NCBI GenBank assembly: GCA_000721275.1
Contig: JOFO01000011.1
Span: forward strand, 62,001-126,000
Direction of reading: 5' to 3'
DNA: 64,000 nucleotides
DNA from: Microtetraspora glauca
GTDB taxonomy: Bacteria > Actinomycetota > Actinomycetes > Streptomycetales > Streptomycetaceae
Shown here piece by piece: positions 37,298 to 47,064 of the stretch. Position 1 is the first letter of the stretch. Each line of letters starts with the position of its first letter. The notes under the pieces were generated by a model. The model was not told the origin of the DNA. It was given only the letters and a program-made list of their open reading frames with translations, and did not search any database. The position numbers were made by a program, and so were the translations under genes.

Positions 37298-38587
37298 GTG
37301 CACATCGCCCCCCTGAGCCCGCATGACCCCGCCGAGCTGGGCGGCTACGAGCTGCTCGGCCGCATCGGGCACGGCGGCATGGGACAGGTGTACCTGGGCG
37401 AGTCACCCGGCGGGGAGCCCGCGGCCGTCAAGGTGATCAAGCCGTCGGTCGTGGATTCGGAGACCCGGCAGCGCTTCGCCCAGGAAGTGGAGATCCTCAA
37501 GACGATCTGGGGCGCGCGGATCGCGGCGCTGCTCGACGCCGACGCGGAGGCCGATCCGCCGTGGCTGGCCACCGAGTACATCGAAGGGCCCGACCTGAGC
37601 CGGCACGTGGCCCTGCACGGCCCGCTTCCCTCGCTGCTCGCCGCCTCCCTCGGGGCGACGCTCGCCGAAGCGCTCGCCACCGTGCACAAGCAGGGTCTGC
37701 TGCACCGTGACCTCAAGCCCGCGAACGTGCTGCTCGGCCCCAACGGGCCGAAGATCATCGACTTCGGCCTCGCGGTGTTCGCCGAGTCGAGCGTGTCCCT
37801 GACCGCGCCCAACGCCGTGGTCGGCACCCCGGCCTGCATGGCGCCCGAACAGGCGCGTGGCGACCGGCCGCTGACCCCCGCGGTCGACGTGCACGCGCTC
37901 GGCGCCGTGATGCTGTTCGCCGTCTCCGGTCACCTCCCGTACCAGGCCGCGAACATCCACGTCCTCTTCCACCAGGTCACCGACCCGGGCACGGCTCCCG
38001 ACCTGTCGGGGGTCCCCGACGAGCTGGTGCCCCTGCTGACGGCGATGCTCGCGCACCAGGCCGAGGACCGGCCGGCGCTGAGCGATGTCGTCCAGCAGTG
38101 CCGGACGGTCATCGAGGCGCAGGGCTTCAAGGTCGCCCAGGCGCGGCGCCGGCTCACGACGCACACGGCGGCTCCCTCGCATCCGCCGGACGACCTGCCG
38201 CCGACGGTCGCCCTCCCGCTGCCGCCCACCGTCCCGGCGGCCCCGGCGGTTCCCGGACCGAGCACGTCGCCGACGACAGCGCCGACCGTGGTGCTCCTCC
38301 CGGACACCGTGGTGCTCCCCCCGGGCGCCACCCTGCCGGCCGTCGCCGCGCCTGACACCGACGAACAGGCCGCCCCCGAGCCGACCCCTACGCTCGTCGA
38401 CCGTCCCGCACCGCGGTCCGGAGCCGCCGCACCCGAACCCGCCACGGGCACGGACGGTCCGTCGTCCACGCCGCCGGCCACTCCCCGCGCTCCCCGCGGC
38501 CGCTCCGCGCAGCGGCTCCCTTCCGCCCAGGCCCGGATCACCGCACAGCGGCTCCGCGAGGTGTACGCGGCCCAGGCCGCGTTCTGA
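37298..38587 (+). CDS. Soluble Ser/Thr protein kinase (Pkn-like)
   Basis: 429 residues from GTG with AAAGG ahead. A complete Hanks-type kinase domain occupies about 17-280: glycine loop GHGGMGQVY (24-32), Lys45 in AAVKVIK, catalytic HRDLKPAN (136-143), DFG Asp155, and GTPACMAPEQ. The C-terminal 140 residues are Pro/Thr/Val-rich, with no membrane helix and no PASTA or other sensor domain; the last 21 residues are charged and helical (SAQARITAQRLREVYAAQ). Most Streptomyces kinases are membrane-anchored, so this is a cytosolic signalling enzyme. It is 83 bases ahead of the SNF2 helicase gene, likely one operon. PglW of the Pgl/BREX system is much larger and not the same. Confidence 0.88.
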   Translation: MHIAPLSPHDPAELGGYELLGRIGHGGMGQVYLGESPGGEPAAVKVIKPSVVDSETRQRFAQEVEILKTIWGARIAALLDADAEADPPWLATEYIEGPDLSRHVALHGPLPSLLAASLGATLAEALATVHKQGLLHRDLKPANVLLGPNGPKIIDFGLAVFAESSVSLTAPNAVVGTPACMAPEQARGDRPLTPAVDVHALGAVMLFAVSGHLPYQAANIHVLFHQVTDPGTAPDLSGVPDELVPLLTAMLAHQAEDRPALSDVVQQCRTVIEAQGFKVAQARRRLTTHTAAPSHPPDDLPPTVALPLPPTVPAAPAVPGPSTSPTTAPTVVLLPDTVVLPPGATLPAVAAPDTDEQAAPEPTPTLVDRPAPRSGAAAPEPATGTDGPSSTPPATPRAPRGRSAQRLPSAQARITAQRLREVYAAQAAF

Positions 38588-38670
38588 CACCGGCGGGCTC
38601 CCGATGCCGGCGGACCCGCGATACTGAGGGGCCTGCCACCACCGTCACGCAACACCACAGGAGGACACGG

Positions 38671-41628
38671 GTGACCGCCGTCCAGACCAGCCCCGAGCAG
38701 CACGGCGACGCGTCGGACGCGGCGGGGCAGGAGCAGTTCCCGGCAGGCGCTCAGGTGCTCGTACGCGACGAGGTGTGGCTGGTCAGGAACGCGGTGCCGA
38801 CCGCCGACGACGGCACCCGGGTCGAGGTGGTCGGGGTGTCCGACTTCGTACGGGACCAGGAGGCCGTGTTCTTCACCGGCCTGGACACCGTCGAGCTCAT
38901 CGACCCGCGCGACACCCGGCTGATCGCGGACGACTCCCCCACCTACCGGCGCTCCCGGCTGTTCCTGGAGGCCGTGCTGCGCCGCACGGCCCTGCCCCAG
39001 TCCGAGCGGCGGCTCGCGCTCGCCGACTCCTTCCTCCTGGACCCGCTCCCCTACCAGCGCCGCCCCGCCGAGCTCGCGCTCTCCGGTGCCAACCTGCGCC
39101 CCCGCCTGCTGATCGCGGACGTGGTGGGCCTCGGCAAGACGCTGGAGATCGGTCTGACGCTCGCGGAGCTCATCCGGCGCGGCCGGGGCGAGCGCATCCT
39201 CGTCGTCACGCCGCAGCACGTCCTGGAGCAGTTCCAGCACGAGCTGTGGACGCGGTTCGCCATTCCGCTGGTCCGCCTGGACTCGGTGGGCATCGAGCGG
39301 ATCCAGCGCGAGATCCCCGCGGGCCGGAACCCGTTCACCTTCTTCAAGCGCGTGATCGTCTCGATCGACACGCTGAAGAACACCGACCAGTACCGCCACC
39401 ACCTGGAGCAGATCCGCTGGGACGCGGTCGTCATCGACGAGTCGCACAACCTGATCAACCGCGGCTCCCTGCGCAACCAGCTCGCCCAGACCCTGGCGCC
39501 GCGCACCGACGCCCTGATCCTCGCGTCCGCCACGCCGCACAACGGCGACGCGCGGTCGTTCGCCGAGCTGATCGCCCTGCTGGACCCGGCGGCGATCCGC
39601 GACCCGGAGAACTACCGGGCCGAGGACATCGAGCACCTCTTCATCCGCCGCACGAAGGTCAGCACCGAGGTCCGCGAGCAGATGAAGGGCCAGTGGGCGG
39701 ACCGCGGCCCCTCCCAGGCCGTGCACTGCCCGGCCACCCCGGCCGAGGAGCGGATCTTCGAGGAGCTGGCGGCGGTCTGGCTGCCGCGCGACGGCAGCCC
39801 GTCCGTGAGTTCCGTCCCGCTCTTCCCGTACACGCTCCTCAAGTCCTTCCTCTCCTCGCACACGGCGCTCAAGGCCACCGTGAGCGCCCGGATCAAGACC
39901 CTGGAGAAGAAGGACGACCTCCGCGCCACGGAGGCGGAGCTCGCCGCCCTGCGCCGGCTCGCGGAACTGACTGCGGACCTGACGGAGGCGGACTCGGCGA
40001 AGTTCGCCGCGCTGGTGGAGCAGCTGAAGGGCATCGGCGTCGGCCCGTCCTCCGACACCCGCGTCGTGGTCTTCTCGGAGCGCGTCCAGACGCTGGAGTG
40101 GCTGGCGACCGTCCTGCCCGCCGCCCTCGGCTTCCGGGGCCGGACCGCGAAGGACTGCCTGCGCGTGATGCACGGCGGTCTCTCCGACGAGCAGCAGATG
40201 CGGGTCGTGGAGGAGTTCGGGCTGGCCGGCGCCCCGGTGCGGATCCTGCTGACGGGCGATGTGGCCTCCGAGGGCGTCAACCTGCACCGCCAGTGCCACC
40301 AGCTGGTCCACTACGACGTTCCGTGGTCGCTGATCCGCATCGAGCAGCGCAACGGCCGCATCGACCGCTACGGGCAGGCCCAGCCGCCGCAGTTCCGTGC
40401 CCTGATCCTCACCAGCGGCACCGAGGGCGCGAAGGACGACACCCTGGTCTCCGAGCGGCTCCTGGAGCGCGAGGACCAGGCGCACCGTTCGCTCGGCACG
40501 GCGGAGGCCGTCACCGGCCTCTACCGCGCGGAGGCCGAGGAGAAGTCCCTCATCCAGGATCTGCTCCGCGGCAGGACCGTGGACGAGTCCCTCGACGGGC
40601 GCCGGTCCGGCGAGGACGCCGGCACGGATGCCATGGACGACTTCCTGGCGGACTTCTTCGGCGCGGTCGGTGACGAGCCGCAGGCGGACGACGGCACCGC
40701 GGCCGGCGGGTCCGCCCCCGAGACGGCGGGAGGCGCCACCGGCACGGGTGAGGCCACGGGCTCCGTCCTCCCCCGCCTCTTCGACTCGACCGCCCACTTC
40801 CTGGACGAGGCGCTGCGCGAGGTGTACCCGGACGCCCGGGACCGCCTGGACCTGGACCGTGACGAGCAGTCGGGCCTGATGTCCTTCCGTCCCCCGGCCG
40901 ACCTCCTCCACCGCCTCAAGGCGCTGCCCGTGGACTACCTGCGCGAACAGCGGCTGCGCGAGCGGCTGTTGGTCACCTTCAACCGGCGGCTCGCCCAGCA
41001 CTCGCTCCAGCGGGCCCGCGAGGCGGGTTCCACCTCCAGCTGGCCGGAGATCTCGCTGCTGACCGATCTGCACCCGGTCGTCGAGTGGCTGACGGACAAG
41101 GTCCTCGTCCGGCTCGGACGCCAGGAGGCGCCGATGATCACGGCCGAGGTGGCGGAGCCCACCTATCTCGTCCAGGGTGTGTACTCGAACGCCCTCGGCC
41201 GGCCGACGGTCGTCAAGTGGATGGGCGTGACGCGCAGCGGGGCCGTGGACGACGACATGGTGTCGCTGCTGCGCCGCTCCGGGGTCGGCCCGACGATGGC
41301 GAACAAGCTCCGCCACCGGGACCCCGCCCCGCTGGCCGCCGCCATCCCCGCCGTCCTGGAGGCCGCCGAGGCCTTCATGGAGCGGCACCGGGACGCCTGG
41401 GACCGGCCGCTGCGCGAGTCGATCGAGCGCCACAAGCTGCGCCTCGGCGACTGGGAGCAGCCCACGCTGGCGGGCGAGCACACCAAGCGGCGGCTCACCG
41501 ACCTCGCCGACGACCTGCTGACCACCGGGCAGCGCCCGATGCTGCGCGTCCTCGCGGTGCTGCTGCCCGACCCCGACGCACCACCGGCCGCGTCCGCGCC
41601 CCTGTCCGCCACGCCCGCCGCCCTCTGA
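38671..41628 (+). CDS. SNF2-family helicase, DISARM DrmD-like
   Basis: 985 residues. GTG start with a perfect AGGAGG. SF2 ATPase of the SNF2/RapA type: Walker A in LIADVVGLGKTLEIGLTL (about 146-163), Walker B-like IDESH (near 253), SATPH (near 287), and helicase motifs V-VI in GDVASEGVNLHRQCHQLVHYDVPW ... QRNGRIDRYGQ (about 529-570). A Ser/Gly/Ala/Asp-rich low-complexity linker (about 650-705) separates the motor from a C-terminal helical domain. In class 1 DISARM the SNF2-like DrmD precedes the adenine methylase DrmMI exactly as here, and this sequence is of that type. Only 13 bases separate it from the methyltransferase gene. Confidence 0.85.
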   Translation: MTAVQTSPEQHGDASDAAGQEQFPAGAQVLVRDEVWLVRNAVPTADDGTRVEVVGVSDFVRDQEAVFFTGLDTVELIDPRDTRLIADDSPTYRRSRLFLEAVLRRTALPQSERRLALADSFLLDPLPYQRRPAELALSGANLRPRLLIADVVGLGKTLEIGLTLAELIRRGRGERILVVTPQHVLEQFQHELWTRFAIPLVRLDSVGIERIQREIPAGRNPFTFFKRVIVSIDTLKNTDQYRHHLEQIRWDAVVIDESHNLINRGSLRNQLAQTLAPRTDALILASATPHNGDARSFAELIALLDPAAIRDPENYRAEDIEHLFIRRTKVSTEVREQMKGQWADRGPSQAVHCPATPAEERIFEELAAVWLPRDGSPSVSSVPLFPYTLLKSFLSSHTALKATVSARIKTLEKKDDLRATEAELAALRRLAELTADLTEADSAKFAALVEQLKGIGVGPSSDTRVVVFSERVQTLEWLATVLPAALGFRGRTAKDCLRVMHGGLSDEQQMRVVEEFGLAGAPVRILLTGDVASEGVNLHRQCHQLVHYDVPWSLIRIEQRNGRIDRYGQAQPPQFRALILTSGTEGAKDDTLVSERLLEREDQAHRSLGTAEAVTGLYRAEAEEKSLIQDLLRGRTVDESLDGRRSGEDAGTDAMDDFLADFFGAVGDEPQADDGTAAGGSAPETAGGATGTGEATGSVLPRLFDSTAHFLDEALREVYPDARDRLDLDRDEQSGLMSFRPPADLLHRLKALPVDYLREQRLRERLLVTFNRRLAQHSLQRAREAGSTSSWPEISLLTDLHPVVEWLTDKVLVRLGRQEAPMITAEVAEPTYLVQGVYSNALGRPTVVKWMGVTRSGAVDDDMVSLLRRSGVGPTMANKLRHRDPAPLAAAIPAVLEAAEAFMERHRDAWDRPLRESIERHKLRLGDWEQPTLAGEHTKRRLTDLADDLLTTGQRPMLRVLAVLLPDPDAPPAASAPLSATPAAL

Positions 41629-41641
41629 GAGAGCCACTGTC

Positions 41642-44600
41642 ATGACGTACGACTCGCTGGTCAACCGCGGCGACTACTTCTCGGCCCACTACCTCGCCGA
41701 GGTGCTGCCCAAGGACCTCAAGACGGGCCTGCTCCAGACCTGGAAGGAGCGGGAGGAGGCCGCGAAGCCCCCGGCCGGAACGGGCGCCGAGGCGGCGCCC
41801 TCCGAGGACGCGGACCCGCTGCGCGAGGACGCCAAGCAGGCCCTGCCCGTCACCCCCCGGGCCGGGCTCCGGGCGCTGCGCCGCGACTACTTCCGGGCCC
41901 GCTCGTTCTTCGCCCTCCCCGAGGACGCCGAGGGCACCGCCTCCACGCCCGACGCGGGCGACGACGCGCTGACGTACGACGCCCCCGCCTGGCGGGAGCG
42001 GGTACACAAGCTGAACGCCGAGGTCCTGCGCGCACTGGGCTACGACGCGAAGCCCGGCGACCTCACCGTCTGGCGGGCGGGCCAGAGCCACGAGATCACG
42101 GTCGCGCACGCCGAGAAGGGCCTCGTCGCCGTCGACTGCGGCTGGGCAGCCGAGGCCGACGCCGCCCTGGACCCCGACGGCCCGGGCCGCCTTCTCGACC
42201 CCGTCGTCCTCGACGGCTCGAACAGCCTGACCACCGGCTCCAAGCTGGCCTCGTTCCTGTTCGCCTGCGACGAGGCCCCGCGCTACGTCCTGCTGCTCGT
42301 CGGCGGCGTCGTCGTCCTCGCCGACCGGATGGTCTGGGGCGAGGGCCGCTACCTCGCCGTCTCCCTCGACACCGCGCTCCAGCGCAACGACACCCGCCCG
42401 GGCGGCGAACTCGACACCGTCGCCGCGCTGTTCGGAGCCGACTCGCTCCGCACCCCCGAGGAGGGCGGCGAGAATCCGCTCGCCGAACTCGTCGGCAAGT
42501 CCACCAAGCACGCGGTCGGCGTCTCCAGCGAGCTGCGCGACGGCCTGCGGCTGAGCGTCGAGCTGATCGCCAACGAGGTCCTGGAACGCCTCCGCGAGCA
42601 GGGCGTACGCCCCCAGGACATCGGCGAACTCCCCGAACTCGGCCGCCAGCTGACCCGCGAGTCGCTGCGCTACCTCTACCGCGTCCTGTTCCTGCTGTAC
42701 GCCGAGGCCCGCCCCGAGCTGGGCATCCTGCCGTCCGACTATCCGGAGTACCAGCTCGGCTACGGCCTCGGCCGGCTCGGCGAACTCGTCGCGGAGCGCG
42801 ACCTCGTCGACGAGAAGTCCCGCCGCGGCTTCTACCTGTACGAGTCCCTGGACCTGCTGTTCCGCAAGGTCCAGGACGGCTACCGGCCGCGCCGCACCCA
42901 CGGCGAGGCGGCGGAGGCGCCGGAGACCGCCGACGCCGTCGGCGCGAAGACGAGCGAGGACCTGGGCCTGCGCTTCGAGCCCCTGCACTCCACGCTCTTC
43001 GAGCGGGACTCGATCCAGCTGATCGGCGCGGACGCCGTCGTCGACCCCCGTCACGACGCCGACGAGGCGCTCGCGCGCGGCGAGCGCGTCCGCTACCTCG
43101 ACACCCGGCTCCGCAACGCCACCCTGTACGAGGTCCTGCACAAGCTCATGCTCACCAAGGGGAAGAAGGGCGAGCGCGGCGGGTTCATCTCGTACGCCCA
43201 GCTGGGCATCAACCAGCTCGGCGCCGTGTACGAGGGCCTGATGTCGTACTCAGGCTTCATCGCGGGCGAGGAGCTGTACGAGGTCGCCAAGGGCGGGGAT
43301 CCGAAGGACGGCTCCTGGCTGGTGCCCAAGTCCAAGGCCGACGAGTACCCCGACACGGTCTTCGTCCGGCGCCCGGACCGCGACACGGGCGAGGAGCTGC
43401 GCGTCCGGTACGCCCCCGGCTCGTTCGTCTACCGGCTCTCCGGCCGCGACCGCCAGACCTCGGCCTCCTACTACACCCCGGAGTCCCTCACCAAGGTCAC
43501 CGTGCAGCTCGCCCTCCAGCACCGGCTGGACCAGGACGGCACGGTCACCGAGGCACGCGAGCTGCTCGACTGGAAGATCTGCGAACCGGCCCTCGGCTCG
43601 GGCGCGTTCCTGAACGAGGCGATCAACCAGGTCGCCGCCGAGTACCTGCGCCGCCGGCAGAAGGAGCTCGGCCGCTCCATCGACACCGAGCAGTACGCCG
43701 TCGAGCTCCAGAAGGCCAAGGCGTACATCGCCCTCCACAACTCGTACGGCGTCGACCTCAACGAGACCGCCGTCGAGCTCGCCGAGGTGTCGTTGTGGCT
43801 CAACACCATGCACCCCGGCATGGAGGCCCCCTGGTTCGGCCTCCACCTGCGGCGCGGCAACTCCCTCATCGGCGGCCGGCGTGAGGTGTACGGCCCCGAG
43901 CGCCTGAAGAAGGGCGGCTGGCTGGGCACGACCCCGGAGCGCTACCCGCTCGCCGACGCGCAGGCGGGCGTCCCGCTGCCGGAGGGCGCGGTGCACCACT
44001 TCCTGCTCCCCGCGAAGGAGTGGGGCGCGGTCGCCGCCGAGAAGGAGGCGAAGGCGCTGGCGCCGGAGGCCGCGAAGGCGCTCGGCGCGTGGCGCAAGGC
44101 CGTCACCAAGTCCCCGACGGCCAAGCAGACGGCCCGCTTGCAGGGCCTCGCCCGGCGCGCCGAGTACCTGTGGGACCTGGTCGTGCAGCGGCTGACGATC
44201 TCCGAGCGGGAGATCTCCCGGCGGGTCGATGTCTGGGAGGCGGAGCCGGAGTGGCTGCGCCGCCCGAAGGAGGCCGTGCCCCGGGAGAAGGTGTTGGCCG
44301 ACCTCACGGCAGTGGACACCCCGTACTGGCGGCTGAAGAAGCTCATGGACACATGGTGCGCGCTGTGGTTCTGGCCGGTGCAGGAGGCTGCGCTGCTGGA
44401 CGGGACGGACGCGCGGTACGAGCGGGCGGAGGTCGTACCTGCGGGGCAGGGCGGGGCTGCTGCGGAGTCCGGCGCGTCGGACGTGATCCGTACGTACGAG
44501 GAGGTCGACCTCCTCGGGAACGTCACCGTGAAGGAGGTCAGGCGCGGCGACATCGACAAGCGGCGCAAGGGCACGCGCAAGGGCGAGCAGTCCTTCGCGG

Positions 44601-46813
44601 GCCAGCGCCGCGACGTCATCCCGCTGGCGAACCTGGACGACTGGCTGGACTTCGCGGAAGCGCTGCTGGGCACGCACGACGTGCCGGCGGAGTCGCTGGT
44701 GGCGTCCTTCGACTCGCTCGGCGACCTGGAGCGGTACGAGGACGAGCTGCCGGACTGGATGGGCATGGACCGGTCGTACTGGCTGGAGGGGCGGTTCCCG
44801 TGGGTGGGGGTTGCCGGGGATGTGGCCAAGCGGCAGGGGTTCTTCCATTGGGAGCTGGAGTACGCCCAGGTGTTTGGGGGGCTCGGAGGATTTGATCTGC
44901 AAGTAGGGAACCCGCCGTGGGTGAGGCCAGATTGGAAGGAGGATGCGGCTCTGGCCGAATTGGAGGCATGGTTCAAACTGTCCGAGAAGCCCGGAGCGGA
45001 GGAGTGGCGTCTACGCAAGGCCGAAACACTTAAGGACAGGAAGAACACTGCTTTCATCCTTGATGATCTAGTAGGCACCTCCGCTACAGCCGCGCTCCTC
45101 ACCTCCCAGCCGATGTACCCCCTTCTCGCCAAGACCCGCCCAGACCTCTACCGCGCGTTCATGACGCAGGTGTGGCGTCATGCAAGTCATGCGGGCGCTA
45201 CGGGGCTAATCCATCCCGATAGCCACTTCAGCGGCGTAAAGGAGGGGCCGCTACGAAAGGCGACTTATAAGCATTTGCGAATGCATGCACACTTCTCTAA
45301 CCGCCTTCAGCTGTTTGAAGATGTCGGGCCGACACGCAAATTCAGCGTCAACATCTACGGCTCCTCCAATTCTGTCGGATTCACTCACGTCAGTTGGCTC
45401 TACTCGCCCGAGACGCTTACGTCATCAATCACCCACGATGGCCGCGGCCCACTGCCCGGGATTAAGCATGACGGCAAATGGGACTGCCGCCCTCACCGCG
45501 ACCGCCTCATCCACGTAGATGCAGTCCGTCTAGCCGAATGGAATCGCCTTTCCGGCGATAATACGATCCCCGACAGCGAGGCTCCACTGCTTTACCCCGT
45601 CACCATTAGGGAGCAAGGGGCCGTCTCCACTCTTTCGCTCGTCACCGATCGCCTTGCAGAACATGCAACTTTCATAACTCAAGGCTACAACGAGACAAAC
45701 GCCAAGAAGGACGGCCTAATTCGCTGGTCCACAAAGGACATTGACAGCATCGACGAAGTCGTACTCCAAGGGCCGCATTTCTTGGTCGGAACTCCATTCG
45801 CTCAGAATCCAAAGATTCCATGCAAGTCGCCTCGTGACTGGTTCGAGACTCCTGCTCACACGTTGGGCGCCGATCATGTCCCACGGACGAACTACGTGCG
45901 TTCATGCGACCTCGATCGATACCAGAAATCACAAGAAGTCTGGGGTGGCAAGCGCTATACCGAGCATTTTCGCCTCGCCTGGCGCCGAATGATCGACTTT
46001 GACGGCAACCGCAGCTTGTTCGCCGCCATAATTCCACCAGGCACTGCTCACATTGACGCCGTCAACTCAATGGCATTGGCAGACAATCGCCGCACTGCCC
46101 TTACTGCCGGGTTCTGGGCCGCCCTACCACTGGACTATCTTCTGCGGATCACAGACCGTTCAGACCTTCGAGTCGCAGAAGCACACAAAATGCCCGCCGT
46201 AGACCCTGCCCACCCTCTTGCGCCAGCACTCCTCCTCCGTACCCTCCGCCTAAACGCTCTCACAAGCCACTACTCCCCCCTCTGGAAGGAGCTCTTCGAC
46301 CCGCGCTGGGCTGGTTACGAGGAATGGGCAAACCACCACTGGCCGAACCTCAAGCCGCTCGCCGCCGACCTCGATTCCACTTGGAAATACCGCACTCCCC
46401 TGCGCAGCGAGTACGAACGCCGCGCGGCCCTAGTCGAACTCGACTCCCTCATTTCTGTCTGGCTCGGCATTACTGCTGACCAACTCGTCGCGATCTACAA
46501 ATCCCGCTATCCAGTCCTAGCCGACTACGAATCAGCGATGTACTTCGACGCCGACGGCAGAAAGATTGCCGCGAACCACAACACCTACGGTCACGGCCAG
46601 ACCAAGGAAGACTGGCTCGATCTCCAAGCCCACCTCTCCAACCCCGCCAACACCCCACCCCCCGCCAGCTACGTCGGGCCCTTCTACAAGGCCGACCGTG
46701 AAGCTGAGATGCGGGCCGCGCACGCGCACTTCCAGGCACGGCTGGACAAGGAGATCGAGCTCGGGCGTTGGACGCCTCCGGCGCGCAAGGCGGCCGCGGA
46801 GGGCGCGGCATGA
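41642..46813 (+). CDS. Eco57I-type N6-adenine DNA methyltransferase (DrmMI/PglX-like)
   Basis: 1,723 residues. SAM-binding motif I is CEPALGSGAFLNEAIN (about 647-662) and the catalytic motif IV is QVGNPPWVRPDW (about 1086-1097). Motif context GVDLNETAVELAEVSLWLNTMH (near 700) is typical of the Eco57I/PglX group. The N-terminal 600 residues are helical and may position the DNA or partners; no PD-(D/E)xK nuclease is obvious, so this is probably a methylase only. From about 44870 to 46560 (residues about 1076-1640, the expected target-recognition part) base composition drops sharply: hand counts of three 60-base lines (45241, 45661, 45781) give 27-31 G+C, against 41 for the line at 43561. It directly follows the SNF2 gene. 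Confidence 0.88.
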   Translation: MTYDSLVNRGDYFSAHYLAEVLPKDLKTGLLQTWKEREEAAKPPAGTGAEAAPSEDADPLREDAKQALPVTPRAGLRALRRDYFRARSFFALPEDAEGTASTPDAGDDALTYDAPAWRERVHKLNAEVLRALGYDAKPGDLTVWRAGQSHEITVAHAEKGLVAVDCGWAAEADAALDPDGPGRLLDPVVLDGSNSLTTGSKLASFLFACDEAPRYVLLLVGGVVVLADRMVWGEGRYLAVSLDTALQRNDTRPGGELDTVAALFGADSLRTPEEGGENPLAELVGKSTKHAVGVSSELRDGLRLSVELIANEVLERLREQGVRPQDIGELPELGRQLTRESLRYLYRVLFLLYAEARPELGILPSDYPEYQLGYGLGRLGELVAERDLVDEKSRRGFYLYESLDLLFRKVQDGYRPRRTHGEAAEAPETADAVGAKTSEDLGLRFEPLHSTLFERDSIQLIGADAVVDPRHDADEALARGERVRYLDTRLRNATLYEVLHKLMLTKGKKGERGGFISYAQLGINQLGAVYEGLMSYSGFIAGEELYEVAKGGDPKDGSWLVPKSKADEYPDTVFVRRPDRDTGEELRVRYAPGSFVYRLSGRDRQTSASYYTPESLTKVTVQLALQHRLDQDGTVTEARELLDWKICEPALGSGAFLNEAINQVAAEYLRRRQKELGRSIDTEQYAVELQKAKAYIALHNSYGVDLNETAVELAEVSLWLNTMHPGMEAPWFGLHLRRGNSLIGGRREVYGPERLKKGGWLGTTPERYPLADAQAGVPLPEGAVHHFLLPAKEWGAVAAEKEAKALAPEAAKALGAWRKAVTKSPTAKQTARLQGLARRAEYLWDLVVQRLTISEREISRRVDVWEAEPEWLRRPKEAVPREKVLADLTAVDTPYWRLKKLMDTWCALWFWPVQEAALLDGTDARYERAEVVPAGQGGAAAESGASDVIRTYEEVDLLGNVTVKEVRRGDIDKRRKGTRKGEQSFAGQRRDVIPLANLDDWLDFAEALLGTHDVPAESLVASFDSLGDLERYEDELPDWMGMDRSYWLEGRFPWVGVAGDVAKRQGFFHWELEYAQVFGGLGGFDLQVGNPPWVRPDWKEDAALAELEAWFKLSEKPGAEEWRLRKAETLKDRKNTAFILDDLVGTSATAALLTSQPMYPLLAKTRPDLYRAFMTQVWRHASHAGATGLIHPDSHFSGVKEGPLRKATYKHLRMHAHFSNRLQLFEDVGPTRKFSVNIYGSSNSVGFTHVSWLYSPETLTSSITHDGRGPLPGIKHDGKWDCRPHRDRLIHVDAVRLAEWNRLSGDNTIPDSEAPLLYPVTIREQGAVSTLSLVTDRLAEHATFITQGYNETNAKKDGLIRWSTKDIDSIDEVVLQGPHFLVGTPFAQNPKIPCKSPRDWFETPAHTLGADHVPRTNYVRSCDLDRYQKSQEVWGGKRYTEHFRLAWRRMIDFDGNRSLFAAIIPPGTAHIDAVNSMALADNRRTALTAGFWAALPLDYLLRITDRSDLRVAEAHKMPAVDPAHPLAPALLLRTLRLNALTSHYSPLWKELFDPRWAGYEEWANHHWPNLKPLAADLDSTWKYRTPLRSEYERRAALVELDSLISVWLGITADQLVAIYKSRYPVLADYESAMYFDADGRKIAANHNTYGHGQTKEDWLDLQAHLSNPANTPPPASYVGPFYKADREAEMRAAHAHFQARLDKEIELGRWTPPARKAAAEGAA

Positions 46814-46816
46814 CAT

Positions 46817-46854
46817 GTGGCTGCCCCGGACCCTTCGAGGTCCGGGGCAGCCAC
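46817..46854. terminator. Terminator between convergent methyltransferase and DUF397 genes
   Basis: Perfect 16-base arms GTGGCTGCCCCGGACC / GGTCCGGGGCAGCCAC around CTTCGA, immediately after the methyltransferase stop. Bidirectional. Confidence 0.85.
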
Positions 46855-46863
46855 GTCGTTGCG

Positions 46864-47064
46864 CTACTGGCTTGCGAAGCCTACGAAAGCGGTCCACGCA
46901 GATGCGTCGACGACGAGCCCGGTACGGGTCGTGTCCTTGGAGTCGCGCACGTGGACTCTGCCCAGGCGTTCAGCCACCTCAACGCACTCGCCGCCTTCCT
47001 CGCTGCTGTAGCTGCTCTTGACCCAGACCAGCCCAGCCCCCTGCGTCCCCACCTTGGTCTTCAT
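46864..47064 (-). CDS. DUF397 small protein
   Basis: 66 residues. The DUF397 hallmark WVKSSYSSEEGGECVEVAE and VHVRDSKD, ending in DASAWTAFVGF. These small proteins accompany XRE/DUF5753 regulators in Streptomyces (for example the WhiJ and AbaA loci) and modulate them. The ATG overlaps the regulator stop as ATGA, so the pair is coupled. Confidence 0.92.
   Translation of the reverse strand: MKTKVGTQGAGLVWVKSSYSSEEGGECVEVAERLGRVHVRDSKDTTRTGLVVDASAWTAFVGFASQ

Noticed and set aside
37298..46813. Pgl/BREX identity for the kinase-methylase pair
   Set aside because: PglW is far larger, and pglY and pglZ homologues are absent; the SNF2 helicase before the methylase fits DISARM better.
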